A stretch of DNA of 64,000 nt from Clostridium liquoris. Its GTDB lineage: Bacteria > Bacillota > Clostridia > Clostridiales > Clostridiaceae. Of the stretch, positions 8,072 to 17,116 are shown piece after piece. The translations under genes were made by a program, and so were the position numbers. Each line of letters starts with the position of its first letter. Position 1 is the stretch's first letter. Below the pieces are notes generated by a model that saw only the letters and a list, made by a program, of their open reading frames with translations, was not told the DNA's origin and made no database searches. Where the stretch lies: contig NZ_PVXO01000036.1 of NCBI RefSeq assembly GCF_002995785.1, positions 1 to 64,000 on the forward strand, in the 5' to 3' direction.

Positions 8072-8837
8072 AAAATTTTATGATAATAAAGAAGATTATA
8101 AAACTAATCATGCATATGCCATAGGCTATACTTAAATAGTCTTTAATACATATATCATTTATTTTGTTTTTGTAATCTCCGTAGCTTTTTATATAATCTG
8201 TATGGTCACTATTAAAATAATGATAAAAGTTCACTGATTCTACATAGGCTGCGAGTATATCAACATTTAGCAAAGGTTTAGTATAGGAATTTGTAATATA
8301 ATCACCTTTAAAGTCCACAGTGAATTTTTTATTTCTTGTAATATATACAGCATATAAAAAAAGCTGTGATAGAATAGCAGGAATTATAGTCATTACATTA
8401 AAAGAAAGTTTAAATAATTTAATTTGATTTTGAAGATGTATATTATAAACAAAAGAGTAAATTAAAGCTGCTATATTTCCGAAAATCAAAATATAAAGAA
8501 TTGGAGCTACAAAACCACAAACTATGGAGCGAGTTATTATGGAAATAGAATCATAAAAATGTATCTTTTCTCTTCGTTTTAAGTTTTTCCTTTCAGTATT
8601 ACTTATATCAATTACTAAAAAAGTAGTTATTCCATTTGCTAGCTCTGCATTGTTAATACTATGCAGTAACAAACAAATTAATATGATTACACCTATATAG
8701 ACTGCTGAAAGCAAAGCATTATGTTTTATTATCTTTTTCAAATTATAATTCAATTTATAATATATTTCTTGTCTATCAATTTTCCACAATATTATACTAA
8801 GTAAACAACCAATTAAATAACCTACCCCATTTTTCAT
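8070..8837 (-). CDS. Polytopic membrane protein, possible diverged CbiB/CobD relative
   Basis: The 255 residues hold about six hydrophobic segments, including one at each end. I do not recognise it with confidence. The middle (SIVCGFVAPILYILIFGN and then AALIYSFVYNI, ...NVMTIIPAIL) lines up by eye with the CbiB/CobD cobalamin-biosynthesis pattern DGvvaPlfw..lGG..alaYravN followed by ..iPARl. The catalytic-looking acidic and Asn residues of that family are largely replaced, and the GDP-type N-terminal motif is absent. It may therefore be a non-catalytic paralogue, or the likeness may be chance. No other cobalamin genes are nearby. GGAGGG abuts the ATG at 8837 with almost no spacer, which is poor for initiation. 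Confidence 0.5.
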   Translation of the reverse strand: MKNGVGYLIGCLLSIILWKIDRQEIYYKLNYNLKKIIKHNALLSAVYIGVIILICLLLHSINNAELANGITTFLVIDISNTERKNLKRREKIHFYDSISIITRSIVCGFVAPILYILIFGNIAALIYSFVYNIHLQNQIKLFKLSFNVMTIIPAILSQLFLYAVYITRNKKFTVDFKGDYITNSYTKPLLNVDILAAYVESVNFYHYFNSDHTDYIKSYGDYKNKINDICIKDYLSIAYGICMISFIIFFIIIKF

Positions 8838-8892
8838 CCCTCCATATTAACATTTATTACTTAATTAATATGCAGGTTTTTTTATTTTAATT

Positions 8893-9135
8893 CTAATCTT
8901 CTATTTCTTCTATACTTACTTTTCTCATTTTTACATTGTAAGGCAGTTCAAAAGATGAATTGTCCTCACTGCAAGTTTTTTTATCAAAAAATTTTGGGTA
9001 TTTATCCTGTTGAACCATGGATGAAGTGTTTCTCCAATACATCTTCATCATTGGGCAAAAGTATGGATACATCATACAATAAGATCTATGCATTGAAGTG
9101 AAGGGCTTATAGCAAGTACTATAATTATTATACAT
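8893..9135 (-). CDS. Small Tyr/Met/Cys-rich hypothetical protein
   Basis: Eighty residues, starting MYNNYSTCYKPF and containing RSYCMMYPYFCPMMKMYW, with a polar C-terminal half ending IEEIED. I chose ATG at 9135 because TTTTAGGAGGAA lies just upstream on the reverse strand. The frame extends further up to 9225, but that part has no ribosome binding site. The Tyr/Cys/Met-rich head resembles the composition of clostridial spore-coat or morphogenetic small proteins; this is only a compositional hint. No membrane helix remains with this start. Confidence 0.55.
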   Translation of the reverse strand: MYNNYSTCYKPFTSMHRSYCMMYPYFCPMMKMYWRNTSSMVQQDKYPKFFDKKTCSEDNSSFELPYNVKMRKVSIEEIED

Positions 9136-9230
9136 AAAAATTCCTCCTAAAACTTTTTCAGTAATATTATATGAAGTAAAGAGGAAGAAGTTTACACAAT
9201 AATAGTAAATAAAAAATAATAGCAAATAAA

Positions 9231-9260
9231 AAGTGAACAGTAAATTGTATACTGTCCACT
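9231..9260 (-). terminator. Hairpin terminator after the CBS-pyrophosphatase gene
   Basis: On the reverse strand a stem AGTGGACAGT / ACTGTTCACT (nine of ten pairs, one A-C mismatch) with a nine-base loop is followed by TTTTTATTTGC. It lies eight bases beyond the stop of the gene at 9269. Confidence 0.65.
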
Positions 9261-9268
9261 AATTTAAA

Positions 9269-10912
9269 TTATTTTGTTTCAGCAGCTGCATTAGTTAAAG
9301 GAGGGATAACTTGCTTCTTTCTTGACATTAAGCCAGGCATATATACGCAATTTTCCTTTAACTGAACATTAAAGGCTTTGTTTATTAGATATTTTTCATC
9401 TCCAGCTACCAATAGTTCGGATCCATCCTTTAATAAATCTGTTACCATAAGTATTAATAGATTGAAGTTTTCATCATTAGCTCTATGTTCCATGTACTTA
9501 ATCATATCTTTTTTCATAGATGCAAAGCCTTCAGTATCCATAGTAGTTACTTGACCTACACCTACTTTTAATGAACCTATATTAAATATTTTAAAATCCT
9601 GATTAAATATTTCATCTAAAGTCTTACCCTGAAGAGAAGTGCCAGCTTTAAACATATCCTGGGCAAATTTTTCTGGATCTATATTTGCTATTTCTGCAAG
9701 TCTTCTTAGCATCAATTTATCTGTAGCAGTAGATGTGGGAGATTTAAATAATAGGGTATCTGAAATTATAGCTGAACATAGTAGGCCAGCTATTTTTTTT
9801 GATGGTCTAATACCATTTTCGAAAAATATGGAAGCTATAATTGTTGCAGTACAACCTACAGGTTCATTTCTAAAGTAAATAGGAGAACCTGTCTGAATAT
9901 CTCCAATTCTATGATGATCTATTACTTCTAGTAATTCTGAATCTTCAAGCCCAGGTATGGATTGAGTTCTCTCATTATGATCAACCAATATAACCTTTTT
10001 CTTAGTTTTTGATATTAAATGGTATCTTGAAATACTTCCTAGTATTTTATTATTATTATCTACTACTGGATAGCTTCTAAATCTAGTCTTCAGCATTATT
10101 TCTCTTGCCTCGTCTACTAAATCCTCATTATTGAATAGTACAAGGTTATCTTTAGTCATTACATAACTTACAGGAACACTTTGAGGAATAAGTCTAGCTG
10201 CAGTGAAAGTGTCATAAGGAGTCATAATAATAGAACATGCTATAGATTTAGCTTTTTCTATTATTTTTTCAGTTACCTCATGTTTACCTGTTATTATCAT
10301 AAGGGACGCCTTACAGTCTAGAATTATTTCCTGAGCATCTTCCCTATCTCCACAAATGACAATATCTCCTTCATCAATAATTTCACGAGTGCTTTCAGGC
10401 TGCATAGCAGTAACTACTATTTTCCCGGTTAAGTTATTTATTTTTTCACTTACATATATGCATTTTGCTGAAAGAGTTTCAACTATATTTTCTAGTGTAG
10501 TACCACTTTTTGAAAGTATATTATTATCCCAAATATCCATATAGGATGAAGTTATATTTGAAAGAGAAGCAAGACCTATAAGTTTGTCATTTTCATCAAC
10601 TACTGGCAAGGTCTTCACATTGTTTTTTTTCATTATGGACCAAGCCATTTTTAAAGAAATATCAGGGCATATTGGAGCTACACTATCAAATTTTAAATCC
10701 TGTATTTGAGCCCTTACTGTCTCTATTAATTCTGGTGGTTTAACATCAAAATAATCAAGTACAAATTGAGTTTCTCTATTTAATTCTCCTAATCTAACAG
10801 GAACAGCAGTTATGCTGCCAGTTTTATTTTTAAATTCTGCATATGCTAAAGCAGAACATATGGAATCTGTATCCGGATTCTTATGCCCGCTTATGTATAT
10901 AATGTCCTTCAT
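9269..10912 (-). CDS. CBS-domain family II (Mn/Co-dependent) inorganic pyrophosphatase
   Basis: Family II pyrophosphatases hydrolyse PPi to phosphate in the cytoplasm. The 547-residue protein is much longer than the ~310-residue core because a CBS-DRTGG-CBS regulatory module is inserted into the DHH domain. The core motifs are HKNPDTDS near residue 10, VDHNERTQ near 315 and IDHHRIGD near 333. The C-terminal DHHA2 domain carries SRKKQVIPPL. CBS-PPases of clostridia are regulated by adenine nucleotides and diadenosine polyphosphates, which is the likely role of the insert. The start is ATG at 10912, seven bases after AAGGAGG. It is a single gene with its own terminator. Confidence 0.93.
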   Translation of the reverse strand: MKDIIYISGHKNPDTDSICSALAYAEFKNKTGSITAVPVRLGELNRETQFVLDYFDVKPPELIETVRAQIQDLKFDSVAPICPDISLKMAWSIMKKNNVKTLPVVDENDKLIGLASLSNITSSYMDIWDNNILSKSGTTLENIVETLSAKCIYVSEKINNLTGKIVVTAMQPESTREIIDEGDIVICGDREDAQEIILDCKASLMIITGKHEVTEKIIEKAKSIACSIIMTPYDTFTAARLIPQSVPVSYVMTKDNLVLFNNEDLVDEAREIMLKTRFRSYPVVDNNNKILGSISRYHLISKTKKKVILVDHNERTQSIPGLEDSELLEVIDHHRIGDIQTGSPIYFRNEPVGCTATIIASIFFENGIRPSKKIAGLLCSAIISDTLLFKSPTSTATDKLMLRRLAEIANIDPEKFAQDMFKAGTSLQGKTLDEIFNQDFKIFNIGSLKVGVGQVTTMDTEGFASMKKDMIKYMEHRANDENFNLLILMVTDLLKDGSELLVAGDEKYLINKAFNVQLKENCVYMPGLMSRKKQVIPPLTNAAAETK

Positions 10913-11198
10913 AAAAAAACCTCCTTGGTATATACATATTTATATTAAGGTGAAATATTATTTTTACACCTATTTAATCACCTATTAATAATATCAAAAA
11001 AACAGAAAAGTTTAAAGTAATATTTGGATTTAAAGGGGAAAATGTAAGATTTGGTCTACTTCAAAAATTAAAAATATTTTATTAAGTTGTAACATATATT
11101 TATTATAATTAAGAATTAAAGATCAAAATTACAATTAATTATTGTAATTTATCACATTGGTTTTTAGTTCTTAGAAAAATACCATGGGGGTGTTAATT

Positions 11199-13751
11199 GT
11201 GATTAACGAAAAAGAGCTTTTCTCCGGACTAGATTCAAAGGAAGCAGAGAGAAGGCTTAAAAAATATGGGCCAAACATTTTGGAACAAAAGGAGAAAATA
11301 TCCGCAGTTAAAATTTTTCTACAGCAATTTAATGATTTTATAGTATGGGTGCTTATTGTGGCTACTGTAATCTCAGGATTTATGGGAGAGAAGGCAGATG
11401 CAATTACTATATTAGTAATAATTATTATGAACGGAATTTTAGGTTTTATACAGGAGTTTAAAACGGAAAAATCCTTAGAAGCATTAAATAGCCTTGCTGC
11501 ACCTACTGCAAAAGTAATAAGAGATGGAAATCTAAAAATAATAAATGCTGAAAACTTAGTTATTGGAGATTTAGTAATTGTAGAAAGTGGGGACAGGATA
11601 CCTGCGGACTGTATAATTGTAGAAGACACTTCTTTAATGTTAGATGAATCATTACTTACAGGAGAATCTGTAGGGGTAAATAAAAGCTGCAGTGATAAAA
11701 ATAATACCATTTATATGGGTACTGTAGCACTAACGGGTAAAGCTAAAGCTAAGGTTATATCCACAGGAATGAAAACTGAAATGGGAAAGATTGCTGGAAT
11801 GCTTCAAAGTATAGAAAAGGACAAGTCACCACTAAAAGAAAAATTAAATTCATTAGGAAAGATATTGGTTGTATTATGTATAATTATTTGCATCATAGTA
11901 ACTATAACAGGAATAAGTAGAGGAAATGATAAGTATGAAATGTTTCTTTTAGGTGTTAGCCTTGCTGTAGCAGCAATTCCTGAAGGATTGCCTGCCATAG
12001 TAACAGTGGCATTAGCCTTAGGAGTATCCAGAATGTTGAAAAAGAATGCACTTATAAGAAGGCTGCCAGCAGTGGAAACCCTAGGGTGTACTTCTGTAAT
12101 TTGCAGTGACAAAACAGGTACTTTAACAGAAAATAAAATGACGGTAAAGGCATTATTTTTTAATAATTATTTATATAATATGGATAAAGACACTATGCCG
12201 CAAAATTATGTTTTTAAAAAGGCAGTTACATATTGCAGCGATTGTAATATTGACTACAGTGAGAAAAATACAGAAAAAGCTCTCTTTGGAGATCCAACTG
12301 AAACTGCTTTAATAAAGGCTTTTTTTAAGAATACTGGTGAATTAAAGGATTTTTTAAGTAAAGGTAAAAAAGTATATGAAAAGCCTTTTACTTCAGAAAG
12401 AAAAATGATGTCAGTAGTAGTTAGAGAGGGATTTAAAACCACTGTCTATGTAAAAGGAGCTCCGGAAAGGATAGTGGATAGATGTAAGTATGTATTGGTA
12501 GATGGTGAAGTAAAGGCCTTTACTTCTTTATACAAAAATAAGGTGCTAAAAGCTGTAGAAACCATGTCCTTTAAAGCTTTAAGATGTATAGCAGCAGCTT
12601 ATAAGGAAACTTCCAATTATGGGGACAGTTCCTTAGAAAATGACCTAATACTTATAGGAGTAGCAGGGATTATTGATCCACCAAGAAAGGAAGTTAAGGA
12701 AGCAGTATTTAAATGTAGAATGGCAGGAATAAAACCTATAATGATTACAGGGGATCATAAGAATACTGCCTATGCCATAGGAAAAGAATTGGACATAGTT
12801 AAAGATGAAACTCAAGTAATAACAGGAGAAGAATTGGATAAATTAGATGATAAAGCATTTTTGAAAAACATTGATAACTTAAGAATTTTTGCTAGAGTAA
12901 GTCCTAATCATAAATTAAGAATAGTAAAAGCCTTTAAGAATGCAGATAATATTGTAGCTATGACAGGAGATGGAGTTAATGATGCCCCTGCAGTTAAGGA
13001 AGCAGATATAGGAATATCCATGGGTGTTTCTGGGACAGATGTAACAAAGGAGGCCTCCTCAATGATACTTTTAGATGACAATTTTGCAACCATTGTGGCG
13101 GCTATAGAAGAAGGAAGGGTGATATATGATAATATAAGAAAGTTTATAAGATATTTGCTATCCTGCAATTTAGGGGAAGTTTTAACTATGTTTATAGCCT
13201 CAATTTTAAATTTGCCTATACCACTTTTACCAATACAAATTCTATTTGTGAATTTAGCTACAGATGGACTTCCAGCTATAGCCTTAGGAGTAGATCCAGC
13301 AGATATAGATATAATGCAGCAAAGACCAAGACCTAAAAATGAAAGTATATTTGCCAGGGGACTTAAAGAAAAGATATTGATCAGAGGTTCCTTGATAGGA
13401 ATTTGTACTGTGGCAGCTTTTTTAATGGGATATATGTATAAAATGGATTTAAGAACCTGTAGAACCTTAGCTTTATGTACTTTAGTTATGTCACAGCTTA
13501 TACATGTATTCGAATGTAGATCTGAAAGACACTCAATATTTGAAATAAAGTTATTTACTAATATGGCTTTAGTGGGAGCAGTTGCATTTTCAATAATAAT
13601 GATTATGACTATACTTTATATACCATTTTTACAAAAAGTATTTCATACTGTAGCACTGAGTTTATCACAATGGGCTATTGTAATATTTTTCTCTGGAATA
13701 ATAGCATTTATAAATAGCACATATTTATTCTTTTTTCATAGGAACAGGTGA
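11199..13751 (+). CDS. P-type Ca2+-transporting ATPase (SERCA/PMCA-like, P2A)
   Basis: This is an ATP-driven cation pump of about 850 residues in the cytoplasmic membrane. It shows the actuator motif LTGESV near 153, the phosphorylation motif DKTGTLTENKMT near 303 and the hinge GDGVNDAP near 590. The Ca2+ ligands of P2A pumps are present: PEGLPAI in M4, CNLGE in M5 and NLATD in M6. Together they indicate Ca2+ (less likely Mn2+) rather than a heavy metal, since there is no CPC or metal-binding domain. I prefer GTG at 11199 because GGGGGTG lies six bases before it; ATG at 11184 is in frame but has no Shine-Dalgarno. It is monocistronic. Confidence 0.9.
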   Translation: MINEKELFSGLDSKEAERRLKKYGPNILEQKEKISAVKIFLQQFNDFIVWVLIVATVISGFMGEKADAITILVIIIMNGILGFIQEFKTEKSLEALNSLAAPTAKVIRDGNLKIINAENLVIGDLVIVESGDRIPADCIIVEDTSLMLDESLLTGESVGVNKSCSDKNNTIYMGTVALTGKAKAKVISTGMKTEMGKIAGMLQSIEKDKSPLKEKLNSLGKILVVLCIIICIIVTITGISRGNDKYEMFLLGVSLAVAAIPEGLPAIVTVALALGVSRMLKKNALIRRLPAVETLGCTSVICSDKTGTLTENKMTVKALFFNNYLYNMDKDTMPQNYVFKKAVTYCSDCNIDYSEKNTEKALFGDPTETALIKAFFKNTGELKDFLSKGKKVYEKPFTSERKMMSVVVREGFKTTVYVKGAPERIVDRCKYVLVDGEVKAFTSLYKNKVLKAVETMSFKALRCIAAAYKETSNYGDSSLENDLILIGVAGIIDPPRKEVKEAVFKCRMAGIKPIMITGDHKNTAYAIGKELDIVKDETQVITGEELDKLDDKAFLKNIDNLRIFARVSPNHKLRIVKAFKNADNIVAMTGDGVNDAPAVKEADIGISMGVSGTDVTKEASSMILLDDNFATIVAAIEEGRVIYDNIRKFIRYLLSCNLGEVLTMFIASILNLPIPLLPIQILFVNLATDGLPAIALGVDPADIDIMQQRPRPKNESIFARGLKEKILIRGSLIGICTVAAFLMGYMYKMDLRTCRTLALCTLVMSQLIHVFECRSERHSIFEIKLFTNMALVGAVAFSIIMIMTILYIPFLQKVFHTVALSLSQWAIVIFFSGIIAFINSTYLFFFHRNR

Positions 13752-14024
13752 TTTAGAGTACAGAGAACAGAGGACAGAGTACAGAGTACAGTTGACAGTT
13801 ATGGAGGCTTTTCTTCTGCTGACGCTACAGAAAAGCTTAAATTTATAGATAATAAAGAATAAATAATAAATATGGATAATTTTTCTCCATTGACATTAGG
13901 TCAAATTTAAAATTTAATTTAGCTTACTATTTGGGTAAGGTTTCCTTATTTATTCTTTATTATTTTCTATTTATTATTTGGAGAAGCTTTCCTAAACTGT
14001 CTTCTGTCCATTAAAAAAGTATCC
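13752..14024. repeat. Non-coding mosaic of dispersed repeats
   Basis: No gene is seen between the Ca2+ ATPase and the reverse-strand gene ending at 14070. The start is a tandem of GAGTACAGAGAACAGAGGACAG-like units ending in GTTGACAG. Next comes a hairpin (GCTTTTCT 13807-13814 with AGAAAAGC 13829-13836), a GATAATAAAGAATAAATAAT module (13849-13868) and its opposite arm TTATTTATTCTTTATTATT (13947-13965). The end holds CTGTCTTCTGTCC, roughly complementary to the beginning. The arrangement, with inverted ends and inner hairpins, looks like a decayed palindromic or MITE-like element. Confidence 0.6.
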
Positions 14025-14076
14025 TAAATAAAGAATAAGCAAGACAACAAAAATTGTCTTGCTTATTCTTTATTTA
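14025..14076. terminator. Perfect 23-bp inverted repeat, terminator of 14070-14477
   Basis: Arms 14025-14047 and 14054-14076 are exact reverse complements around a CAAAAA loop. The arm contains AATAAAGAATAA, the core of the AT-rich repeat family. The reverse-strand gene's stop codon lies inside the arm, and a TTTTTT run follows a few bases beyond on that strand. It can act as a terminator and is also a member of the repeat family. Confidence 0.75.
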
Positions 14077-14477
14077 AATCTGGTTTTTACCTTTTGAACT
14101 TTAGGTTCCTTGCCTTCTATAGGAACTAAGTCTTTTCGAGTGGTCATATTTCTTATATTCAAAATTTCTATTCGTTCTCTGTTTTCTTTTCCTTTTTTAC
14201 CTTTAAGTCCTTGTACTAAAACATAATTTCCTTGAGATATGGAAATAAAATCAATTTTCTTAAACCATCTACGCTTTTTATAAATACATTTAGCAATATT
14301 TTTACTTCTATCTGGTCTTACTAATAATGTAACAGTTAATTTATGAAAAATCCATAGTATGGTTTTTTCTTCAACTTTAACGGAGACTACATTACCCTGA
14401 ACCTGACACAGCCTATCCCCATATTTTTTTATATAAGTTTGTGCATAATACTTATTTACCTTGTCTGTAAAACCCAT
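14070..14477 (-). CDS. Hypothetical basic protein
   Basis: One hundred and thirty-five residues, strongly basic (many Lys/Arg), with no membrane helix or signal peptide. Alternating hydrophobic beta-like stretches (LCQVQGNVVSVKVEE, YVLVQGLKGKK) suggest a small beta barrel such as an OB-fold; this is inference. I do not recognise the family. The start at 14477 is supported by AAAGGAGTC eight to ten bases upstream. It is alone, divergent from hypC across a 270-base gap. Confidence 0.6.
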   Translation of the reverse strand: MGFTDKVNKYYAQTYIKKYGDRLCQVQGNVVSVKVEEKTILWIFHKLTVTLLVRPDRSKNIAKCIYKKRRWFKKIDFISISQGNYVLVQGLKGKKGKENRERIEILNIRNMTTRKDLVPIEGKEPKVQKVKTRFK

Positions 14478-14747
14478 ATGTATGACTCCTTTGCATTATA
14501 TTTTATTGTTTAATTAATAATAAATTATAATTCCTAAAATTCCCATTACAGTAATTATGGTAATACTCAAATATATTATATCATAGTCTTTTGGAATTTA
14601 AAACTAGTAGACTTTTTTATATTTATAGTTTATCCATAGGAAACATATATTATTAAGAGAGGATATCTTTCATATAATTATAGTATATAAGCTGGTTTTG
14701 TGGAAAAAATATAATCTATTAGTAAGTTTAATATGTGGAGGTAGAAT

Positions 14748-14966
14748 ATGTGCGTTGGTATTCCCCTGAAGGTGTTAGAAATTCAAGATAAAGAAGCTAT
14801 AGGAGAAATCAGTGGTGTAAAAAGAAAAATAAGAATAGATTTTTTACCCAATCTTAACATAGGCGATTATGTAATGACTCATGCAGGATTTGCTTTAGAT
14901 TTGATAAAGCAGGAAGATGCTAATGAAATTATAGAAGCAATAAAATTAGTAAACAGCAAAATTTAA
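14748..14966 (+). CDS. hypC: [NiFe] hydrogenase maturation chaperone HypC
   Basis: HypC carries the Fe(CN)2CO fragment from HypD to the apo large subunit. The 72 residues match the family length and begin MCVGIP, with the essential Cys2; conserved GDYVMTHAGFAL follows. SD GTGGAGG lies six bases before the ATG. It is the first gene of the hydrogenase locus; hypD follows after a short gap. I found no confident promoter in the 270 bases upstream, although several TATAAT-like words occur there. Confidence 0.96.
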   Translation: MCVGIPLKVLEIQDKEAIGEISGVKRKIRIDFLPNLNIGDYVMTHAGFALDLIKQEDANEIIEAIKLVNSKI

Positions 14967-15016
14967 TCAAGATTAAATATAAGTTAATCTATATCAATTA
15001 TAAGGATGGTGATTTT

Positions 15017-16084
15017 ATTTTTAATAGAAGAAAACAATATTTAAAAGTCTTATTAGATGAAATAAATTCCTTTGAAGAAAGAGTAAATATTATGGAAGTA
15101 TGTGGCACTCACACTGAAGCTATAGGTAGATTTGGACTTAGAAGCATATTAAATGATAATTTTAATCTCATATCTGGGCCAGGTTGTCCTGTATGTGTAA
15201 CTCACAGCAGCTATATTGATTATGTATATAATTTGGCATTAAATGAAAATATTATAATTGCCACTTATGGAGATATGATAAGAGTCCCTGGTTCAACACC
15301 AAGTATAAGCTTAGAAAAAGCTAAGGCATTAGGGGGTGATATTAGAATTGTCTATTCCAGTATAGATGCTGTTTCTTTAGCAATAGATAATCCCCAGAGT
15401 AAGGTGCTTTTCTTAGGTATAGGTTTTGAAACCACTGCTCCTCATACTGCAGTGGCTATAAAGGAGGCAAAATATAATAATATTAAAAATTTTTATGTCT
15501 TATCTATGCATAAAAGTGTAGAACCAGTGATGAAATCTCTATTAAGGGACAAAGAACTAAATATACAAGGCTTTTTATGTCCAGGTCATGTGGCAGCTAT
15601 TATAGGAGAGAAGGGATTTTACTTTTTAAGGGATTTTAACTGCCCAGGCGTTATTACTGGATTTAAAATTGAAGATATAGTTGTTGGTCTATGGAAGCTC
15701 TTGAAAATGATAAAAGAAAGGGATATAGGGGTAGAAAATGCATATAAATCTATAGTAAGTAAAGATGGAAATATTGTGGCGTTAAAAGTTATTGAAGAAG
15801 TGTTTTATAAAAAAAAGGATTATTGGAGGGGCATTGGTGCTATAGATAGCAGTGGCTTTAAGATTAGAGATGAGTATGGAAAATACAATATAGAAAATAT
15901 ATATCCTTTGGAGATTAACAAATTTGAAGAAAACAGTATGTGCCAATGCGGTAAAGTTTTAAAAGGAATAATAAAACCTGAGCAATGCAATCTATTTAAA
16001 GAGGTATGCACTCCAGAAAACCCTATAGGACCATGTATGGTATCTGTAGAAGGAAGCTGCGCTGCTTATTATAAGTATTATTAG
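15017..16084 (+). CDS. hypD: [NiFe] hydrogenase maturation protein HypD, probable ATT start
   Basis: HypD holds a [4Fe-4S] cluster and, with HypC, assembles Fe(CN)2CO. Conserved motifs are MEVCGTHT, GPGCPVC, PGHVAAIIG and the C-terminal cluster Cys residues (CQCGKVLKGI ... EQC ... EVC ... GPC). The first ATG in frame (15092) falls on the Met of MEVCGTHT, which is internal in the family. The open frame upstream encodes a family-like LKVLLDEINSFEERVNI. An AAGGATGGTG sequence (15002-15011) precedes ATT at 15017 by five bases, giving 355 residues, the normal size. ATG at 15006 is out of frame and soon stops. A one-base indel in the T-run near 15017-15022 is the alternative. Confidence 0.88.
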   Translation: MFNRRKQYLKVLLDEINSFEERVNIMEVCGTHTEAIGRFGLRSILNDNFNLISGPGCPVCVTHSSYIDYVYNLALNENIIIATYGDMIRVPGSTPSISLEKAKALGGDIRIVYSSIDAVSLAIDNPQSKVLFLGIGFETTAPHTAVAIKEAKYNNIKNFYVLSMHKSVEPVMKSLLRDKELNIQGFLCPGHVAAIIGEKGFYFLRDFNCPGVITGFKIEDIVVGLWKLLKMIKERDIGVENAYKSIVSKDGNIVALKVIEEVFYKKKDYWRGIGAIDSSGFKIRDEYGKYNIENIYPLEINKFEENSMCQCGKVLKGIIKPEQCNLFKEVCTPENPIGPCMVSVEGSCAAYYKYY

Positions 16085-16103
16085 ATAACTAGGAGATGAT
16101 TTT

Positions 16104-17102
16104 ATGGAGAATGTTATATCTATGTCCTATGGAAATGGCGGGAAAAAAACCTCCATGATTATAGAGGAAATGATTATACCTGCCTTAGGAAATGATAAAT
16201 TAAATTTACTGGGAGATGGAGCATTGCTGAGAACTTCAGGAGAAATAGCCTTTTCTAGTGATAGCTTTGTAATATATCCATATTTTTTCCCTGGGGGTGA
16301 TATTGGTAAGCTAAGTGTGTGTGGCACAGTAAATGATCTGCTTATGTGTGGAAGTATTCCAAAGTATTTAAGCTTATCCTTTATATTAGAAGAAGGTTTT
16401 AAAATTGAAGATTTAAAAAAAATAATCTCTTCCATAAAAAATACAGCAGAGGAAGCTGGAATACAAATTGTAACTGGAGATACTAAGGTAGTAGATAGGG
16501 GACACGGTCATGGGATATACATCAATACTGCAGGTATTGGTGAAAAGGTTAAAGGAATAAATCTAGGGAAAAAAAGAATAAAAATAAAGGATAAGGTAAT
16601 ATTAACTGGGAGTATAGGAAATCATGGTATATCTATACTTTGTGCTAGGGAAAATTTATTGGAAAGCAAAATAAAATCTGATTGTGCTCCTTTAAATAAA
16701 ATAGCATACACTATTTTTAAATATGGAGAGGAAGTAAAGATTTTGAGGGATCCTACCAGGGGTGGGGCAGCTACTACACTAAAAGAATTTGTAGAAGGAG
16801 AGAATTTCTCAATAGAGATAGAGGAGGAAAAAATACCTGTAGATAGAGAAGTGATTGGGGCATGTGAATTATTAGGTTTAGATCCTTTATATATAGCTAA
16901 TGAGGGGAAAATCATAGCAATTGTTTCTCCAGAGGTTAGTGATGATATAATAAAGGATTTAAGAAACATAGGATGTAATGAAGCCTCAATAATTGGAGAA
17001 GTGGTGGATTATACTTCTTCAAAAGTATTGCTTAAAACTTTATTTGGAGGCAGAAGAATTTTGGATAAAATCACCTATGACCTTTTACCTAGAATATGTT
17101 AA
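16104..17102 (+). CDS. hypE: [NiFe] hydrogenase maturation protein HypE
   Basis: HypE is a PurM-like ATPase that dehydrates the thiocarboxamide on its C-terminal Cys to make the thiocyanate CN donor. The 332 residues end in LPRIC, with the essential terminal cysteine. The N-terminal YGNGGKKTSMIIEE, the GDGA motif and DPTRGGAATTL are typical. It normally receives carbamoyl from HypF, which is not encoded in this window. It follows hypD by 19 bases with SD AGGAGATG, and its stop overlaps the upstream limit of the next frame. Confidence 0.96.
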   Translation: MENVISMSYGNGGKKTSMIIEEMIIPALGNDKLNLLGDGALLRTSGEIAFSSDSFVIYPYFFPGGDIGKLSVCGTVNDLLMCGSIPKYLSLSFILEEGFKIEDLKKIISSIKNTAEEAGIQIVTGDTKVVDRGHGHGIYINTAGIGEKVKGINLGKKRIKIKDKVILTGSIGNHGISILCARENLLESKIKSDCAPLNKIAYTIFKYGEEVKILRDPTRGGAATTLKEFVEGENFSIEIEEEKIPVDREVIGACELLGLDPLYIANEGKIIAIVSPEVSDDIIKDLRNIGCNEASIIGEVVDYTSSKVLLKTLFGGRRILDKITYDLLPRIC

Positions 17103-17116
17103 AGGGGAGAAAAGTT

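Noticed and set aside
13754-13800. CRISPR-like short tandem units (GAGTACAGAG, GAGGACAG)
   Set aside because: The units are too short and irregular, there are no spacers of even length and no cas genes nearby; they fit a degenerate dispersed repeat.
14478-14747. Promoter or Ni/redox-responsive operator upstream of hypC
   Set aside because: Several TATAAT words occur, but none has a -35 box at 16-18 bases and I see no convincing dyad, so no site is claimed.
15006-15041. ATG behind AAGG as the hypD start
   Set aside because: It is out of the HypD frame and stops after 12 codons; the AAGGATGGTG is better read as the ribosome binding site.
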